Made by a program: the position numbers and the translations under genes
From: Gemmatimonadaceae bacterium
GTDB lineage: Bacteria; Latescibacterota; UBA2968; UBA8231
DNA length: 64,000 nt
NCBI GenBank assembly: GCA_026706075.1
Contig: JAPOZM010000021.1
Coordinates: forward strand, 1 to 64,000
Reading direction: 5' to 3'
Notes under the pieces: model-generated
What the model was told of the DNA's origin: nothing
What the model saw: the letters and a program-made list of their open reading frames with translations, nothing else
Databases searched by the model: none
Part shown: piece by piece, positions 41,550 to 49,548 of the stretch
How positions within the stretch are numbered: the stretch's first letter is position 1
Layout of the letters: each line of letters begins with the position of its first letter

Positions 41550-41921
41550 CCCGGGGGACGCGGATCCGGCAGCTTCGGTCCGCGGTCCCTGCCACGGGGA
41601 GCGGGTCAGGCAGACTGGCGGCCCCAGGGGGAGGGACCACCGGGCCCCGGGCCATGGGGGCTCCCCGGCACCCTCAGGCATCCGAGTTCCGGCCTCTCCG
41701 CAGGGAGCGGTCACGCGGCTGACGGCCCCGGGGGGCGCCTGGCCCCGCCATGGGGGCTTCCCGGCGCCCTCCGGCATCCCGGGGCCCCGGCCTCTCCGCC
41801 GGGAGCGGATCACGCCGGCCGGCGGCCCCCCGGGGGGATCTGGATACCGCCGGGCTCGATCCCGAGACTTGGCCGCCGGCCACCCGGGACGGACGCGCGC
41901 CGCCGCCCTATCTTCCCCGCC
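41550..41921 (+). repeat. Non-coding interval with 2.5 tandem GC-rich repeats (98-106 bp)
   Basis: This 372-bp gap holds no convincing gene. Units begin with GGGAGCGG at 41597, 41703 and 41801, and the first two share CCATGGGGGCT/TTCCCGGC-like and GGCCTCTCCGC blocks. The third is partial and fades near 41850. The segment GCGGCTGACGGCCCCGGGGGGCGC in unit two also resembles the end of the sir2 gene (GCGGCTGACCCGGGGGACGC). The repeats may therefore have arisen from a gene boundary. A possible promoter for the next gene lies at its right end. Confidence 0.6.
41909..41914 (+). promoter_or_regulatory. Possible -10 element of leaderless phyH gene
   Basis: TATCTT ends 8 bp before the ATG at 41922, with no Shine-Dalgarno sequence between. 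GGGACG lies 17 bp upstream as a weak -35. Transcription would start at or beside the ATG. Confidence 0.3.
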
Positions 41922-42671
41922 ATGGAACAGTCCAGGACCCAAGAGTCCCCCTACCGCGCCCTCTCGGCCGGACAGGTCGAGGCCTTCCGCCGGCAGGGGT
42001 TCGTCGTCCCCGGGATCGGGCTGGAGGCCGCGGAGGTGGAGTCCCTCGGCCGCGAGTACGACCGCGTCTTCGACGAGGCCCGCGGGTCCGAGCGCTTCCG
42101 CAACCTCTCCGGCGAGGACGCCGACGAGGAGATGCTGCAGATCACCCAGGTCTGCGAGCGCAGCCTCGACTTCCGCCGGCTCCTGTATCACCCGCGCATC
42201 CTCGACGCGGTGGAGGACCTGATCGGCCCCAACATCCAGCTCTTCCACGACCAGGCCCTCTACAAGCCCGCCCATCACGGCGGCCCCATCCACTGGCACC
42301 AGGACAACGCCTACTGGCAGTGCCTGCCGGCCGACCTGGTGAGCTGCTGGCTCACCTTCGACGACGTGGACGCCGAGAACGGCGCCATGCACCTGGTCCC
42401 GGGCTCCCACATGGCGCCGGTCGAGCACGAGCGGGGCGACGTGCTGCTCGACGCCGGCGGCGACAGCGCCGGGTCCGCCTTCGTCGCCGACCTGCCGGCG
42501 GGCAGCCTCATGTTCCACCACTGCCAGACCCTGCACCACACCCGACCCAACCGCACCAGCCGCCGGCGCCGCGCCTTCGCCGTCCACTTCATGCGGCCGG
42601 GGACCCGATCCGCCCACGCGGGAGAGATGCCCATCAGTTTCTCCCGCCCCCTGTTACGCTGCCGGATCTGA
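41922..42671 (+). CDS. Phytanoyl-CoA dioxygenase (PhyH) family protein
   Basis: The protein has 249 residues from ATG at 41922. The Fe(II) ligands are HWHQDNAYW (H-x-D, about 125-133) and the His in TLHHTRPNRTS, with the 2-oxoglutarate Arg in the same stretch or in RRRRAFAVHF. GAMHLVPGSHM is the classic PhyH loop. It is a 2-oxoglutarate-dependent hydroxylase of unknown small-molecule substrate. It is only distantly similar to the 15315-16124 PhyH protein. Its last 30 bp are part of a 58-bp tandem duplication that spans the start of the following gene. Confidence 0.9.
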   Translation: MEQSRTQESPYRALSAGQVEAFRRQGFVVPGIGLEAAEVESLGREYDRVFDEARGSERFRNLSGEDADEEMLQITQVCERSLDFRRLLYHPRILDAVEDLIGPNIQLFHDQALYKPAHHGGPIHWHQDNAYWQCLPADLVSCWLTFDDVDAENGAMHLVPGSHMAPVEHERGDVLLDAGGDSAGSAFVADLPAGSLMFHHCQTLHHTRPNRTSRRRRAFAVHFMRPGTRSAHAGEMPISFSRPLLRCRI

Positions 42672-42765
42672 CTCCTCTTGTGAAGTCGCACGGCGCCGCT
42701 CCCGCCCTCTGTTCCGCTGCCGGATCCAGCTCTTGACATGAAGTTCCGCCGCGCCTCTCCCGGAC
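42641..42765 (+). repeat. 58-bp tandem duplication across the phyH/glcD-like junction
   Basis: CTCCCGCCCCCTGTTACGCT at 42641 is repeated as CTCCCGCCCTCTGTTCCGCT at 42699, and CTCCCGGA follows at 42757, so the period is exactly 58 bp. The second unit carries the ATG (42738) of the FAD oxidase gene; the matching place in unit one reads TTGTGAAG. Unit one carries the phyH stop. Confidence 0.75.
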
Positions 42766-44192
42766 CGATTCTCGACGATCTCCGGGCGATCCTCGGGGAC
42801 CGCCTGAGCACCTCCACCGCCGACCGCGAGGCCCGCGCCCGGGACGCCTCCCACCACCACCCGGAGCCTCCCGACGCCGTCGCCTTCCCCACCTCCACCG
42901 ACGAGGTCGCCCGCCTCCTGGCCGTCTGCCACGCCCACCGCTTCCCCGTCATCCCCCACGGGGCCGGCACCGCCGTGGAAGGCGGAATCGTCGCCGTCCA
43001 CGGAGGCCTCTGCCTGGACCTGCGGCGCATGGACCGCATCCTCGAGGTGAACGCCGCCGACATGGACGCCCGCGTCGAGGCGGGAGTGCGCCGCAAGCAG
43101 CTCAACCGCCACCTCGAGGAGACCGGCACCGGCCTGCACTTCCCCGTCGACCCCGGGGCCGACGCCACCCTCGGGGGGATGGCCGCCACCCGCGCCTCCG
43201 GCACCGAGGCCGTCGGCTACGGCACCATGCGCGAGAACGTCCTCGGCCTGACGGCGGTCCTCGCCGACGGCCGGGTGGTGCGCACCGGCACGCGGGCCCG
43301 CAAGTCCTCCGCCGGCTACGACCTGACCCGCCTCTTCGTCGGCTCCGAGGGCACCCTGGCGGTGATCACCGAGGTCGGCCTGCGCCTGGCCCCGGTGCCG
43401 CCGGCCACGGCGGCCGCCGTCTGCCCCTTCCCCACGGTGGCGGGAGCCGTGGACTGCGCCCTCGAGCTGCTGCCGGGTCCGGCGCCGGCCCGCTGCGAGC
43501 TCCTCGACGAGGTGCAGATGGAGGCGACCCGCCGCTACGCCGGACTCGACCACGATCCGCGGCCAACCCTCTTCCTGGAGTTCCACGGCACCGCCGAGCG
43601 CGTCGAGGAGGCGGCCCGGGCCGCCGACGGGATCGCCTCCCGCTTCGGTGGCGGGCCCTTCCGCTGGGCCACCGAGCCGGCCGAGCGGGACCGCCTCTGG
43701 CAGGCGCGGCACGACGGCTACTACGCCAGCCTGGCCCTGCGGCCGGGCTCGGTGGGCTACGTCACCGACGTCTGCGTCCCCGTGTCCAGCCTGGCCGAGT
43801 GCATCGACCGCACCCGGCGCGAGATCGACGCCTGCGGCCTGACCGCCCCCCTCTACGGCCACGTGGGCGACGGCAACTTCCATGTGGTGGTCCTCATCGA
43901 CCCGGACGATCCCGGGGAGCTGGCCGTGGCCCGCCGCCTCGGGGAACGGATCGTCGATCACGCCCTCGACCTGGGCGGGACCTGCAGCGGCGAGCACGGC
44001 ATCGGCCTCGGCAAGGTCGACGCCCTGGAGCGCGAGTGCGGCGGAGCCGTGGAGGTCATGGCCGCCGTCAAGACGGCCCTCGACCCGGCGGGCATCCTCA
44101 ACCCCGGCAAGGTGCTGCGGCCCCGGGGGGATTGTGCTATCGTAGGCCGCCCCGAACCGCCCACGAACCCCATCCAGGCCACGAATCCATGA
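42738..44192 (+). CDS. FAD-binding oxidase/D-lactate (glycolate) dehydrogenase-like, GlcD type
   Basis: The protein has 484 residues from ATG at 42738. The PCMH-type FAD domain shows FPVIPHGAGTAVEGG, VDPGADATLGGMAATRASGT and GYDLTRLFVGSEGTLAVITEV. The C-terminal domain has YGHVGDGNFHVVV (metal/substrate His), CSGEHGIGLGK and DPAGILNPGKVL. It oxidises a D-2-hydroxyacid such as lactate or glycolate, feeding electrons to cytochrome or quinone. The stop overlaps the ATG of an enolase-superfamily gene, hinting that both act on the same hydroxyacid pathway. Confidence 0.92.
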   Translation: MKFRRASPGPILDDLRAILGDRLSTSTADREARARDASHHHPEPPDAVAFPTSTDEVARLLAVCHAHRFPVIPHGAGTAVEGGIVAVHGGLCLDLRRMDRILEVNAADMDARVEAGVRRKQLNRHLEETGTGLHFPVDPGADATLGGMAATRASGTEAVGYGTMRENVLGLTAVLADGRVVRTGTRARKSSAGYDLTRLFVGSEGTLAVITEVGLRLAPVPPATAAAVCPFPTVAGAVDCALELLPGPAPARCELLDEVQMEATRRYAGLDHDPRPTLFLEFHGTAERVEEAARAADGIASRFGGGPFRWATEPAERDRLWQARHDGYYASLALRPGSVGYVTDVCVPVSSLAECIDRTRREIDACGLTAPLYGHVGDGNFHVVVLIDPDDPGELAVARRLGERIVDHALDLGGTCSGEHGIGLGKVDALERECGGAVEVMAAVKTALDPAGILNPGKVLRPRGDCAIVGRPEPPTNPIQATNP

Positions 44193-45406
44193 AGATCACC
44201 GACGTCGAGACGACCCTCATCAACCCGAAGCTGGCGGCGCGCAACGCCGACCAGAAGCCGCGCTTCACCGGCATCGACACGCAGACGATCTACAAGGTCG
44301 TCCTCGACGACGGCGTCGTCGGCTGGGGGGACGTGCGGGGCCACGCCCCCATCTCCGACGAGGGAAAGGCGGCCCTCGTTGGCACGAATCCCGTCCTGCA
44401 TCTCTCCGCCGATCATCCCACCGGGCTCCACGGGGCCCTCTACGACGCCGTCGGCAAGAGCCTGGAGGTGCCCGCCTGGGCGCTGATGGGCCGCAAGCAC
44501 CGGGACCGCGTCCCCGTCGCCGCCTGGACCCGCCCCGCCTCCCCCGAGGACCTGGCCGCCGAGGTGCAGCGCTCCGTGGACGAGGGCTACATGTACTTCA
44601 AGGTCCACACCTGCGACTACTACTGCGTCATCGAGCAGACCCGGGCCGTGGAGGACGTGGCGCCCGCCGGCTTCAAGATGCACTACGACTTCAACCACAA
44701 CCGCACCTCGACCTCGGTGATGCGCCTCGTCGACGAGATCGAGAAGTCCTGGGTCGTGGGGGTGCTGGAGGACCCCCTGGTCTGGCGCGACGTCGACGGC
44801 TGGCGGCGGCTGCGGGAGAAGACCTCCCTGCCCCTGCTCATGCACGTGCCCGCCCTCGGCGCCGGCCCCGAGATCATCAACGGCTGCGCCGATCTCTACA
44901 TGGTCGGCGAGCACGGCATCCCCCTCTCCATCCGCCGGGGATACGCCTGCGCCGAGGCCAACGTCTCCACCGTCATCCAGCTCACGGGGGGAACCCTGAG
45001 CAAGGCGATGGGCCTGCACCTGGCCGCGGTCCTGCCCAACGTGAGCCACATGACCAACCTCGACGACCAGTACGACGAGGATGTCACCGGCGGCCGCATC
45101 GAGGTCGCCGAGGGCAGCTCCCCCATCCCCGACGGCCCCGGCCTCGGCGTCGAGGTGGACGAGGCCGAGCTCGAGCGCATCCGCCGGAACCCGAAGACCG
45201 TGATCCCCCGGCACATCTGCGTCCTCCACATGCCGCGGGGCGGCCGCTACTACACGAGAGGCTACCCCGGCGTCGAGAGGATGACCGGCTTCCCCGAGGG
45301 CAACGTCCGCGGGATCCGCCTGGAGGTGTGGGAGGAGGACGGCTCCGAGGAGTGGCAGCGGAGGTGGGAGGACCTGGCCGGGGGCTGGGCGCTGGAGCGG
45401 AGCTGA
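44189..45406 (+). CDS. Mandelate racemase/muconate lactonizing enzyme family protein
   Basis: The protein has 405 residues; ATG at 44189 overlaps the previous stop (ATGA). It is paralogous to the 11539-12762 protein. Barrel motifs are FKVHTC (K-x-H instead of K-x-K), MHYDFNHNRTS (Asp), VLEDPLVWRDVDGW (Glu) and LLMHVPALGAG. A conserved C-terminal tail (GGRYYTRGYPGVERMTGF, then WEEDGSEEW) is shared with its paralogue. Likely reaction is proton abstraction from a sugar acid or hydroxyacid. Coupling to a GlcD-type oxidase suggests successive steps in one catabolic route. Confidence 0.88.
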   Translation: MKITDVETTLINPKLAARNADQKPRFTGIDTQTIYKVVLDDGVVGWGDVRGHAPISDEGKAALVGTNPVLHLSADHPTGLHGALYDAVGKSLEVPAWALMGRKHRDRVPVAAWTRPASPEDLAAEVQRSVDEGYMYFKVHTCDYYCVIEQTRAVEDVAPAGFKMHYDFNHNRTSTSVMRLVDEIEKSWVVGVLEDPLVWRDVDGWRRLREKTSLPLLMHVPALGAGPEIINGCADLYMVGEHGIPLSIRRGYACAEANVSTVIQLTGGTLSKAMGLHLAAVLPNVSHMTNLDDQYDEDVTGGRIEVAEGSSPIPDGPGLGVEVDEAELERIRRNPKTVIPRHICVLHMPRGGRYYTRGYPGVERMTGFPEGNVRGIRLEVWEEDGSEEWQRRWEDLAGGWALERS

Positions 45407-45426
45407 GCGCGCCCGGGCAGGACTTG

Positions 45427-46263
45427 GTGGCGCACGGGCCCCGCTTCGAGCCGGAGGTCTTCCCGCCCGGCGGCGACCTCGGCCGCTGCCTGTTCTTCGC
45501 CTTCCGCGGCGACCGCCTCCTCTTCCGTCCGGAACCGGCCGACGGCGACGGCCTGCTGCCGAGGGCGGCCTCCTTCGACGAGATCGGACCCGCCGCCGGG
45601 GACCCCCACTACCTGGGCCGCCGCGGCGGCCTCCACAGCTTCGCCGTCGATCTCGGCGACGACACCGAGCCGCCGGCGGGCATGGACCTGCAGGGGCTGC
45701 GCAGCCTCTACGGCGCCCTCGACGAGGAGACCTTCCGCCTCGCCGGGCGCGCCTTCCAGATCCTCGACTGGGACCGCACCCACCGCTTCTGCGGCCGCTG
45801 CGGCGCCGCCACCCGCCCCCACGAGCGTGACCGCGCCCGACAGTGCCCGGACTGCGGCCTCCTCTGCTTCCCCCGGGTGGCGCCGGCGGTGATCACCCTG
45901 ATCCACAGGGGCGACGAGTTCCTGCTGGCGCGCAACGCCCGCTTCCCACGGGGCCGCTACTCGATCATCGCCGGTTTCGTCGAGCCCGGCGAGACCCTGG
46001 AGGAGGCCGTAGCCCGCGAGATCCGCGAGGAGGTGGGGCTGGAGGTCACGGAGATCGCCTACCAGTCGAGCCAGCCCTGGCCCTTCCCGCACTCGCTCAT
46101 GGTGGGCTTCCGGGCGCGCTGGGCCGGCGGCGAGATCGCCGTCGACGACGACGAGATCGTCGACGCCGGCTGGTACAGCGCCCGCCGCCTGCCGCCCTCG
46201 CTGCCCGACCCGATCAGCATCTCCCGGCGCCTGATCGACGCCTTCCTCGCCGAGCATCCGTGA
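45427..46263 (+). CDS. nudC: NAD+ diphosphatase (Nudix), NudC type
   Basis: The protein has 278 residues from GTG at 45427 (AGGA 5 nt upstream; TTG 45424 adjacent). The zinc ribbon CGRCGAA...CPDCGLLCFPR precedes the Nudix box GFVEPGETLEEAVAREIREEVGLEV-like segment (residues about 188-212, G-x5-E-x7-REVxEE pattern). The NudC signature SQPWPFPHSLMVGF follows directly. It hydrolyses NADH or NAD and removes NAD caps from RNA. The stop overlaps the ATG of nth. Confidence 0.92.
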   Translation: MAHGPRFEPEVFPPGGDLGRCLFFAFRGDRLLFRPEPADGDGLLPRAASFDEIGPAAGDPHYLGRRGGLHSFAVDLGDDTEPPAGMDLQGLRSLYGALDEETFRLAGRAFQILDWDRTHRFCGRCGAATRPHERDRARQCPDCGLLCFPRVAPAVITLIHRGDEFLLARNARFPRGRYSIIAGFVEPGETLEEAVAREIREEVGLEVTEIAYQSSQPWPFPHSLMVGFRARWAGGEIAVDDDEIVDAGWYSARRLPPSLPDPISISRRLIDAFLAEHP

Positions 46264-46916
46264 TGGCCGCGGCCCGGGCCCTGACCAAGGCCGAGAAGGC
46301 GGCCTTCATCCTGGAAACCCTCGACGGCCTCTACCCGATGCCGCCGATCCCCCTCTCCCACCGCAGCCCCTACGAGCTGCTCGTCGCCGTGCTGCTCTCG
46401 GCGCAGACCACGGACGTCAAGGTCAACGAGGTGACGCCGGCCCTCTTCGCCCGCGCCGACACGCCGGAGAAGATGGTCGAGCTCGAGGTGGAGGAGATCC
46501 TGGAGATCGTGCGCACCGTGGGGCTGGCCCCCGGCAAGTCGAGGAACATCCACCGCCTATCGGAGCTGCTCCTGGAGCGCCACGGCGGGCGCGTGCCCGA
46601 GAGCCTGGAGGAGCTGGAGGCCCTGCCCGGCGTCGGCCACAAGACCGCCTCCGTCGTCGTCGCCCAGGCCTTCGGACGGCCCGCCTTCCCCGTGGACACC
46701 CACATCCACCGCCTCGCCTGGCGCTGGGGGCTGTCGAGCGGCCGCAACGTGGAGCAGACCGAGAAGGACCTGAAGCGCGCCTTCCCCGAGGAGACCTGGA
46801 ACCGCCTCCACCTGCAGATCATCTACTTCGGCCGCGAGCACTGCCCGGCCCGCGGCCACGACCTCGCCTCCTGCCCGCTGTGCAGCGTCGTGGGGCGGCG
46901 GAGCCTGCTGAGGTAG
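46263..46916 (+). CDS. nth: Endonuclease III-like DNA glycosylase
   Basis: The protein has 217 residues from ATG at 46263. It is a helix-hairpin-helix glycosylase/AP lyase for oxidised pyrimidines. The catalytic Lys is in LPGVGHKTASVV and the Asp in FPVDTHIHRLAWRWGL; LLSAQTTD is the usual early motif. The C-terminal iron-sulfur loop is atypical: Cys, nine residues, Cys, two residues, Cys, and then no fourth Cys before the chain ends (CPARGHDLASCPLCSVV). The cluster may be absent or differently bound. It is coupled to nudC. Confidence 0.92.
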   Translation: MAAARALTKAEKAAFILETLDGLYPMPPIPLSHRSPYELLVAVLLSAQTTDVKVNEVTPALFARADTPEKMVELEVEEILEIVRTVGLAPGKSRNIHRLSELLLERHGGRVPESLEELEALPGVGHKTASVVVAQAFGRPAFPVDTHIHRLAWRWGLSSGRNVEQTEKDLKRAFPEETWNRLHLQIIYFGREHCPARGHDLASCPLCSVVGRRSLLR

Positions 46917-46953
46917 CCCGGCCCCAGGCGGCGCCGGCCTCGGCAGAGCGGGC

Positions 46954-46981
46954 TTGCCCTTCAGGGAATAGTGATTACAAT
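46954..46981 (+). promoter_or_regulatory. Candidate promoter of the NTase/Xre operon
   Basis: TTGCCC (46954-46959) and TACAAT (46976-46981) are 16 bp apart. The -10 lies inside the 20-bp palindrome at 46968-46987, so a bound repressor would block it. The start of transcription would be near 46988, just before ATG 46992. Confidence 0.5.
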
Positions 46982-46987
46982 CACTAT
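46968..46987. promoter_or_regulatory. 20-bp inverted repeat, candidate operator of the NTase/Xre pair
   Basis: ATAGTGATTACAATCACTAT has perfect 9-bp arms around a 2-bp centre. It is AT-rich in a GC-rich setting and covers the predicted -10. It is well placed for autoregulation by the Xre-type protein encoded two genes down. Confidence 0.65.
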
Positions 46988-46991
46988 GGGC

Positions 46992-47681
46992 ATGGAAACC
47001 CGGGGAATGGAGGATGTGTTCGTTGCCGCGGCCCGGCTGCAGGAGTTGGTGCCCGATGCCGTTCTGGTCGGTGGTTCCGCGGCCGTTCACCACGCCGGAC
47101 ACCGGGTATCGCTCGACGACGACCACGTCGTCCGGGACCTGCGCGATCGCTTCGACGGTGTTCTGGCCGATCTCGAGGCAACCGAGGGTTGGATCACGGC
47201 AAGAGTGCAGCGGCCGGTGCTGATCCTTGGACGTCTCGACGGTGTGGAGACGGGGATCCGGAACCTCGTCCGCCGGCGGCCCCTGGAGGTGGAAGAGGCA
47301 GCCGTGGGGGAACGGATCCTGCGCGTACCGACCCTGCCCGAGATCGCCCGTATCAAGGCGTGGCTCTGCCTGATGCGGAATGCGACCCGCGACTATCTCG
47401 ACTTCGCCGCCCTTGGCGACCGACTTGGCGACACGGAGGCCGTTGGCGTGATCGGGGAGATGGACCGCTACTACGCCGATCAACACGGTCCCGGTGGCCG
47501 CCGTGTCGCCACCCAGGTCGCCAGACAACTGGCGGAACCCCGCCCCGACGACCTGTCGGAAGTCGATCTCGTTTCCTATCGAAGACTGGAGCACCGATGG
47601 CGCGACTGGCGGACCGTGGTCGACGCCTGCCGCCGGATCGCCGTGGGAGTCCTCGATCGGCTCGCGGAGGATTCGCCGTGA
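46992..47681 (+). CDS. Nucleotidyltransferase-like protein (AbiEii/DUF1814/DUF6036-like), putative toxin
   Basis: The protein has 229 residues from ATG at 46992; ATG 47007 is an alternative, and a GTG inside the operator is unlikely. The N-terminus has VLVGGSAAVHHAGHRVSLDDD, the GGSAA plus R-x-S-x-D-x-D arrangement of minimal nucleotidyltransferases. The C-terminal half has KAWLCLMRNATRDYLDFAAL, matching the K...R...RDxxD pattern of AbiEii/DUF1814-type toxins. Such enzymes in toxin-antitoxin systems modify tRNA 3-prime ends or other targets with nucleotides. The stop overlaps the GTG of the Xre gene. Family placement is by motif only. Confidence 0.75.
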   Translation: METRGMEDVFVAAARLQELVPDAVLVGGSAAVHHAGHRVSLDDDHVVRDLRDRFDGVLADLEATEGWITARVQRPVLILGRLDGVETGIRNLVRRRPLEVEEAAVGERILRVPTLPEIARIKAWLCLMRNATRDYLDFAALGDRLGDTEAVGVIGEMDRYYADQHGPGGRRVATQVARQLAEPRPDDLSEVDLVSYRRLEHRWRDWRTVVDACRRIAVGVLDRLAEDSP

Positions 47682-48169
47682 ACCATCGCCACCTGGAGGT
47701 CGTCTCCGGCACTCCGGCCGAAGCGCAACCGCTGGCTGCCGTCGTCGACATCCTGCAGCGGGGCGATCTCGATGACTGGCGGCCGATCGCCAGGGCCATC
47801 CGCCGGGATCCGATGGGCGAGTTCGCCGACAAGGTGCTGCGCCTGGTGGACGCCTACCCCATGTATGGGACCTCCTCTCTCTGGCGGTCGTGGATCGACC
47901 GGTGTCGGGCGCGCGCGGAGGGCGCCGCGCCGTCGAAGGAGGTGGAACCTTCAGCCCTCCGGCGGCGGCTGGGGATGACCCAGGTGGAGGTGGCCGGGCG
48001 AATGGGCATCTCCCAGTCCGACCTGTCCAAGCTGGAGCGCCGGCGCGATCTGCGGCTGTCCACGCTGCGGTCGTACGCGCAGGCCCTCGGCGGCGGCATT
48101 CGAGTTCTCTTTGTCTCGAGCGACGGCACGACGGCCATCCGGCTGGACGGCGCGGAGCCCAGTCCATGA
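47678..48169 (+). CDS. Xre-family helix-turn-helix protein, putative antitoxin
   Basis: The protein has 163 residues from GTG at 47678 (GTGA overlap). Residues about 1-90 are unrecognised and helical. A clear Xre HTH follows (LGMTQVEVAGRMGISQSDLS, then KLERRRDLRLSTLRSYAQALG) and a short beta tail (IRVLFVSSDGTTAIRL). Pairing with a nucleotidyltransferase upstream and a 20-bp palindrome over the promoter suggests an antitoxin that autoregulates the operon. Unusually, its own stop overlaps (ATGA) the start of an AGE-family metabolic gene. Confidence 0.85.
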   Translation: MNHRHLEVVSGTPAEAQPLAAVVDILQRGDLDDWRPIARAIRRDPMGEFADKVLRLVDAYPMYGTSSLWRSWIDRCRARAEGAAPSKEVEPSALRRRLGMTQVEVAGRMGISQSDLSKLERRRDLRLSTLRSYAQALGGGIRVLFVSSDGTTAIRLDGAEPSP

Positions 48170-49548
48170 GTCGCGAATCGGAGGATCTCGTCTTCAGGGA
48201 CTGCCGGCTTCCGGAGGATCCGTCCCCGGACGACCTGCGGGCGGCGGCCGCCGACTACGAGGCGGTCTGCCTGGCCAACATCCGGGCGGTGGTCGAGCGC
48301 TTCGAGCGCCACGGCGGCGGCTATCCCTTCGTCGACACCAAGCTCGACCTGCGCACCGGGCGCGACCACCCGGCCGGAGACCTGGTCCGGGGGCGGGAGA
48401 CGATCTACGGCTGGATCCAGGGGCGCGGGCTGGAGGCCGTGGCCGGGCACGCCCTCTGGGCCGAGGCCGATCCCCGGCCGCAACTCCAGGAGCTGGCCCC
48501 GAGGCTGCGGGCCATGGCCGCGGCCGTCCTCGACTCGGTGCGCCGGCTGCGGGCCCGCAACGAGGGGCACCTGTTCTTCTTCATGTCCCCCGACGGCGCG
48601 CCCTTCGCCCTCGGCCCCGGCGGCCGCCGCGAGCCGGTGGAGATCACCGCCGCCACGCCGAGCGGCTTCAGCGACCTCTTCGGCGCCAAGGGCCTCTTCG
48701 CCGGCGCCCGCCTCCTCGGGGATGCCGCCGCCGAGGCCGAGGCCGTCGAGTGGATGGGCAGGGTCTCCGCCGACATCTGGTCGAGGCGCTTCGCCAGCGA
48801 CCAGCAGCCCCTGGACCCGACGAACCCGATCGAGACCCTCCCCGGCCGCCACGGCCACGGGCCGTACATGATCCAGCTCGGCGCCGCCGCCCTGGGGACC
48901 CGGGCCGGGCTCCCCGGCGCCGCTGAGGACGGGATCGGCATGGTCCGGCACGTCCTCGGCAACCACGCCAACCTGGAGGGCCACCCCGGCTTTGAGGACG
49001 GCGACTTCTGGGAGTTCGTCGACGACGAAGGGCAGCCCCTGCTCGACGAGGGCCGGATCCTCTCCGACCCGGGCCACGCCCTGGAGTTCGTGGGACTCGC
49101 CTTCAAGCTCCTGGGCGAGGCGGGGAGCCGGCCCGAAGCCGCCGGCCTCACAGTCCCCCTCTTCCGGGTGATGGAGCGGGTATTCGGTTACGGCTTCCAG
49201 CCGGGGCCGGGCGGGATCTGCAAGGCGTATGACCTGGTGGCCCGCCGCCCGATCCACACGGACATGCCGTGGTGGAGCCTGCCCGAGACGATCCGGACGG
49301 CGGCCCTGGCCTGGCGGGCCCTGGAGGAGGACGGGGCGCGGCGGCGATGTCTCCGCATCTGGGCCGCCTGCCACAACGCCTTCTTCGAGCACTTCCTGCG
49401 GCCCGAGGTCCATCTGATGGCGGTGCAGATGCGCGCCGACGACGGCTCCGTCTCCCCGGCGATCCCGGCCACGGCCGACGCCGACCCCGGGTACCACACG
49501 GGGCTGAGCCTCCTCGACGTGGTCGAGGCCGTGAGGACCGCCCCGTGA
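48166..49548 (+). CDS. AGE-family (N-acylglucosamine 2-epimerase-like) protein
   Basis: The protein has 460 residues from ATG at 48166. The alpha/alpha toroid fold is indicated by repeated helix pairs and by the family segment DPGHALEFVGLAFKLL, plus FQPGPGGICKAYD and LPETIRTAALAWRAL. AGE members epimerise or isomerise free or N-acylated sugars (mannose, cellobiose, GlcNAc) through catalytic His residues. The stop overlaps the GTG of the GMC oxidoreductase gene, so the pair is likely a sugar-processing unit. It is unclear whether it is transcribed from the toxin-antitoxin promoter. Confidence 0.83.
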   Translation: MSRESEDLVFRDCRLPEDPSPDDLRAAAADYEAVCLANIRAVVERFERHGGGYPFVDTKLDLRTGRDHPAGDLVRGRETIYGWIQGRGLEAVAGHALWAEADPRPQLQELAPRLRAMAAAVLDSVRRLRARNEGHLFFFMSPDGAPFALGPGGRREPVEITAATPSGFSDLFGAKGLFAGARLLGDAAAEAEAVEWMGRVSADIWSRRFASDQQPLDPTNPIETLPGRHGHGPYMIQLGAAALGTRAGLPGAAEDGIGMVRHVLGNHANLEGHPGFEDGDFWEFVDDEGQPLLDEGRILSDPGHALEFVGLAFKLLGEAGSRPEAAGLTVPLFRVMERVFGYGFQPGPGGICKAYDLVARRPIHTDMPWWSLPETIRTAALAWRALEEDGARRRCLRIWAACHNAFFEHFLRPEVHLMAVQMRADDGSVSPAIPATADADPGYHTGLSLLDVVEAVRTAP

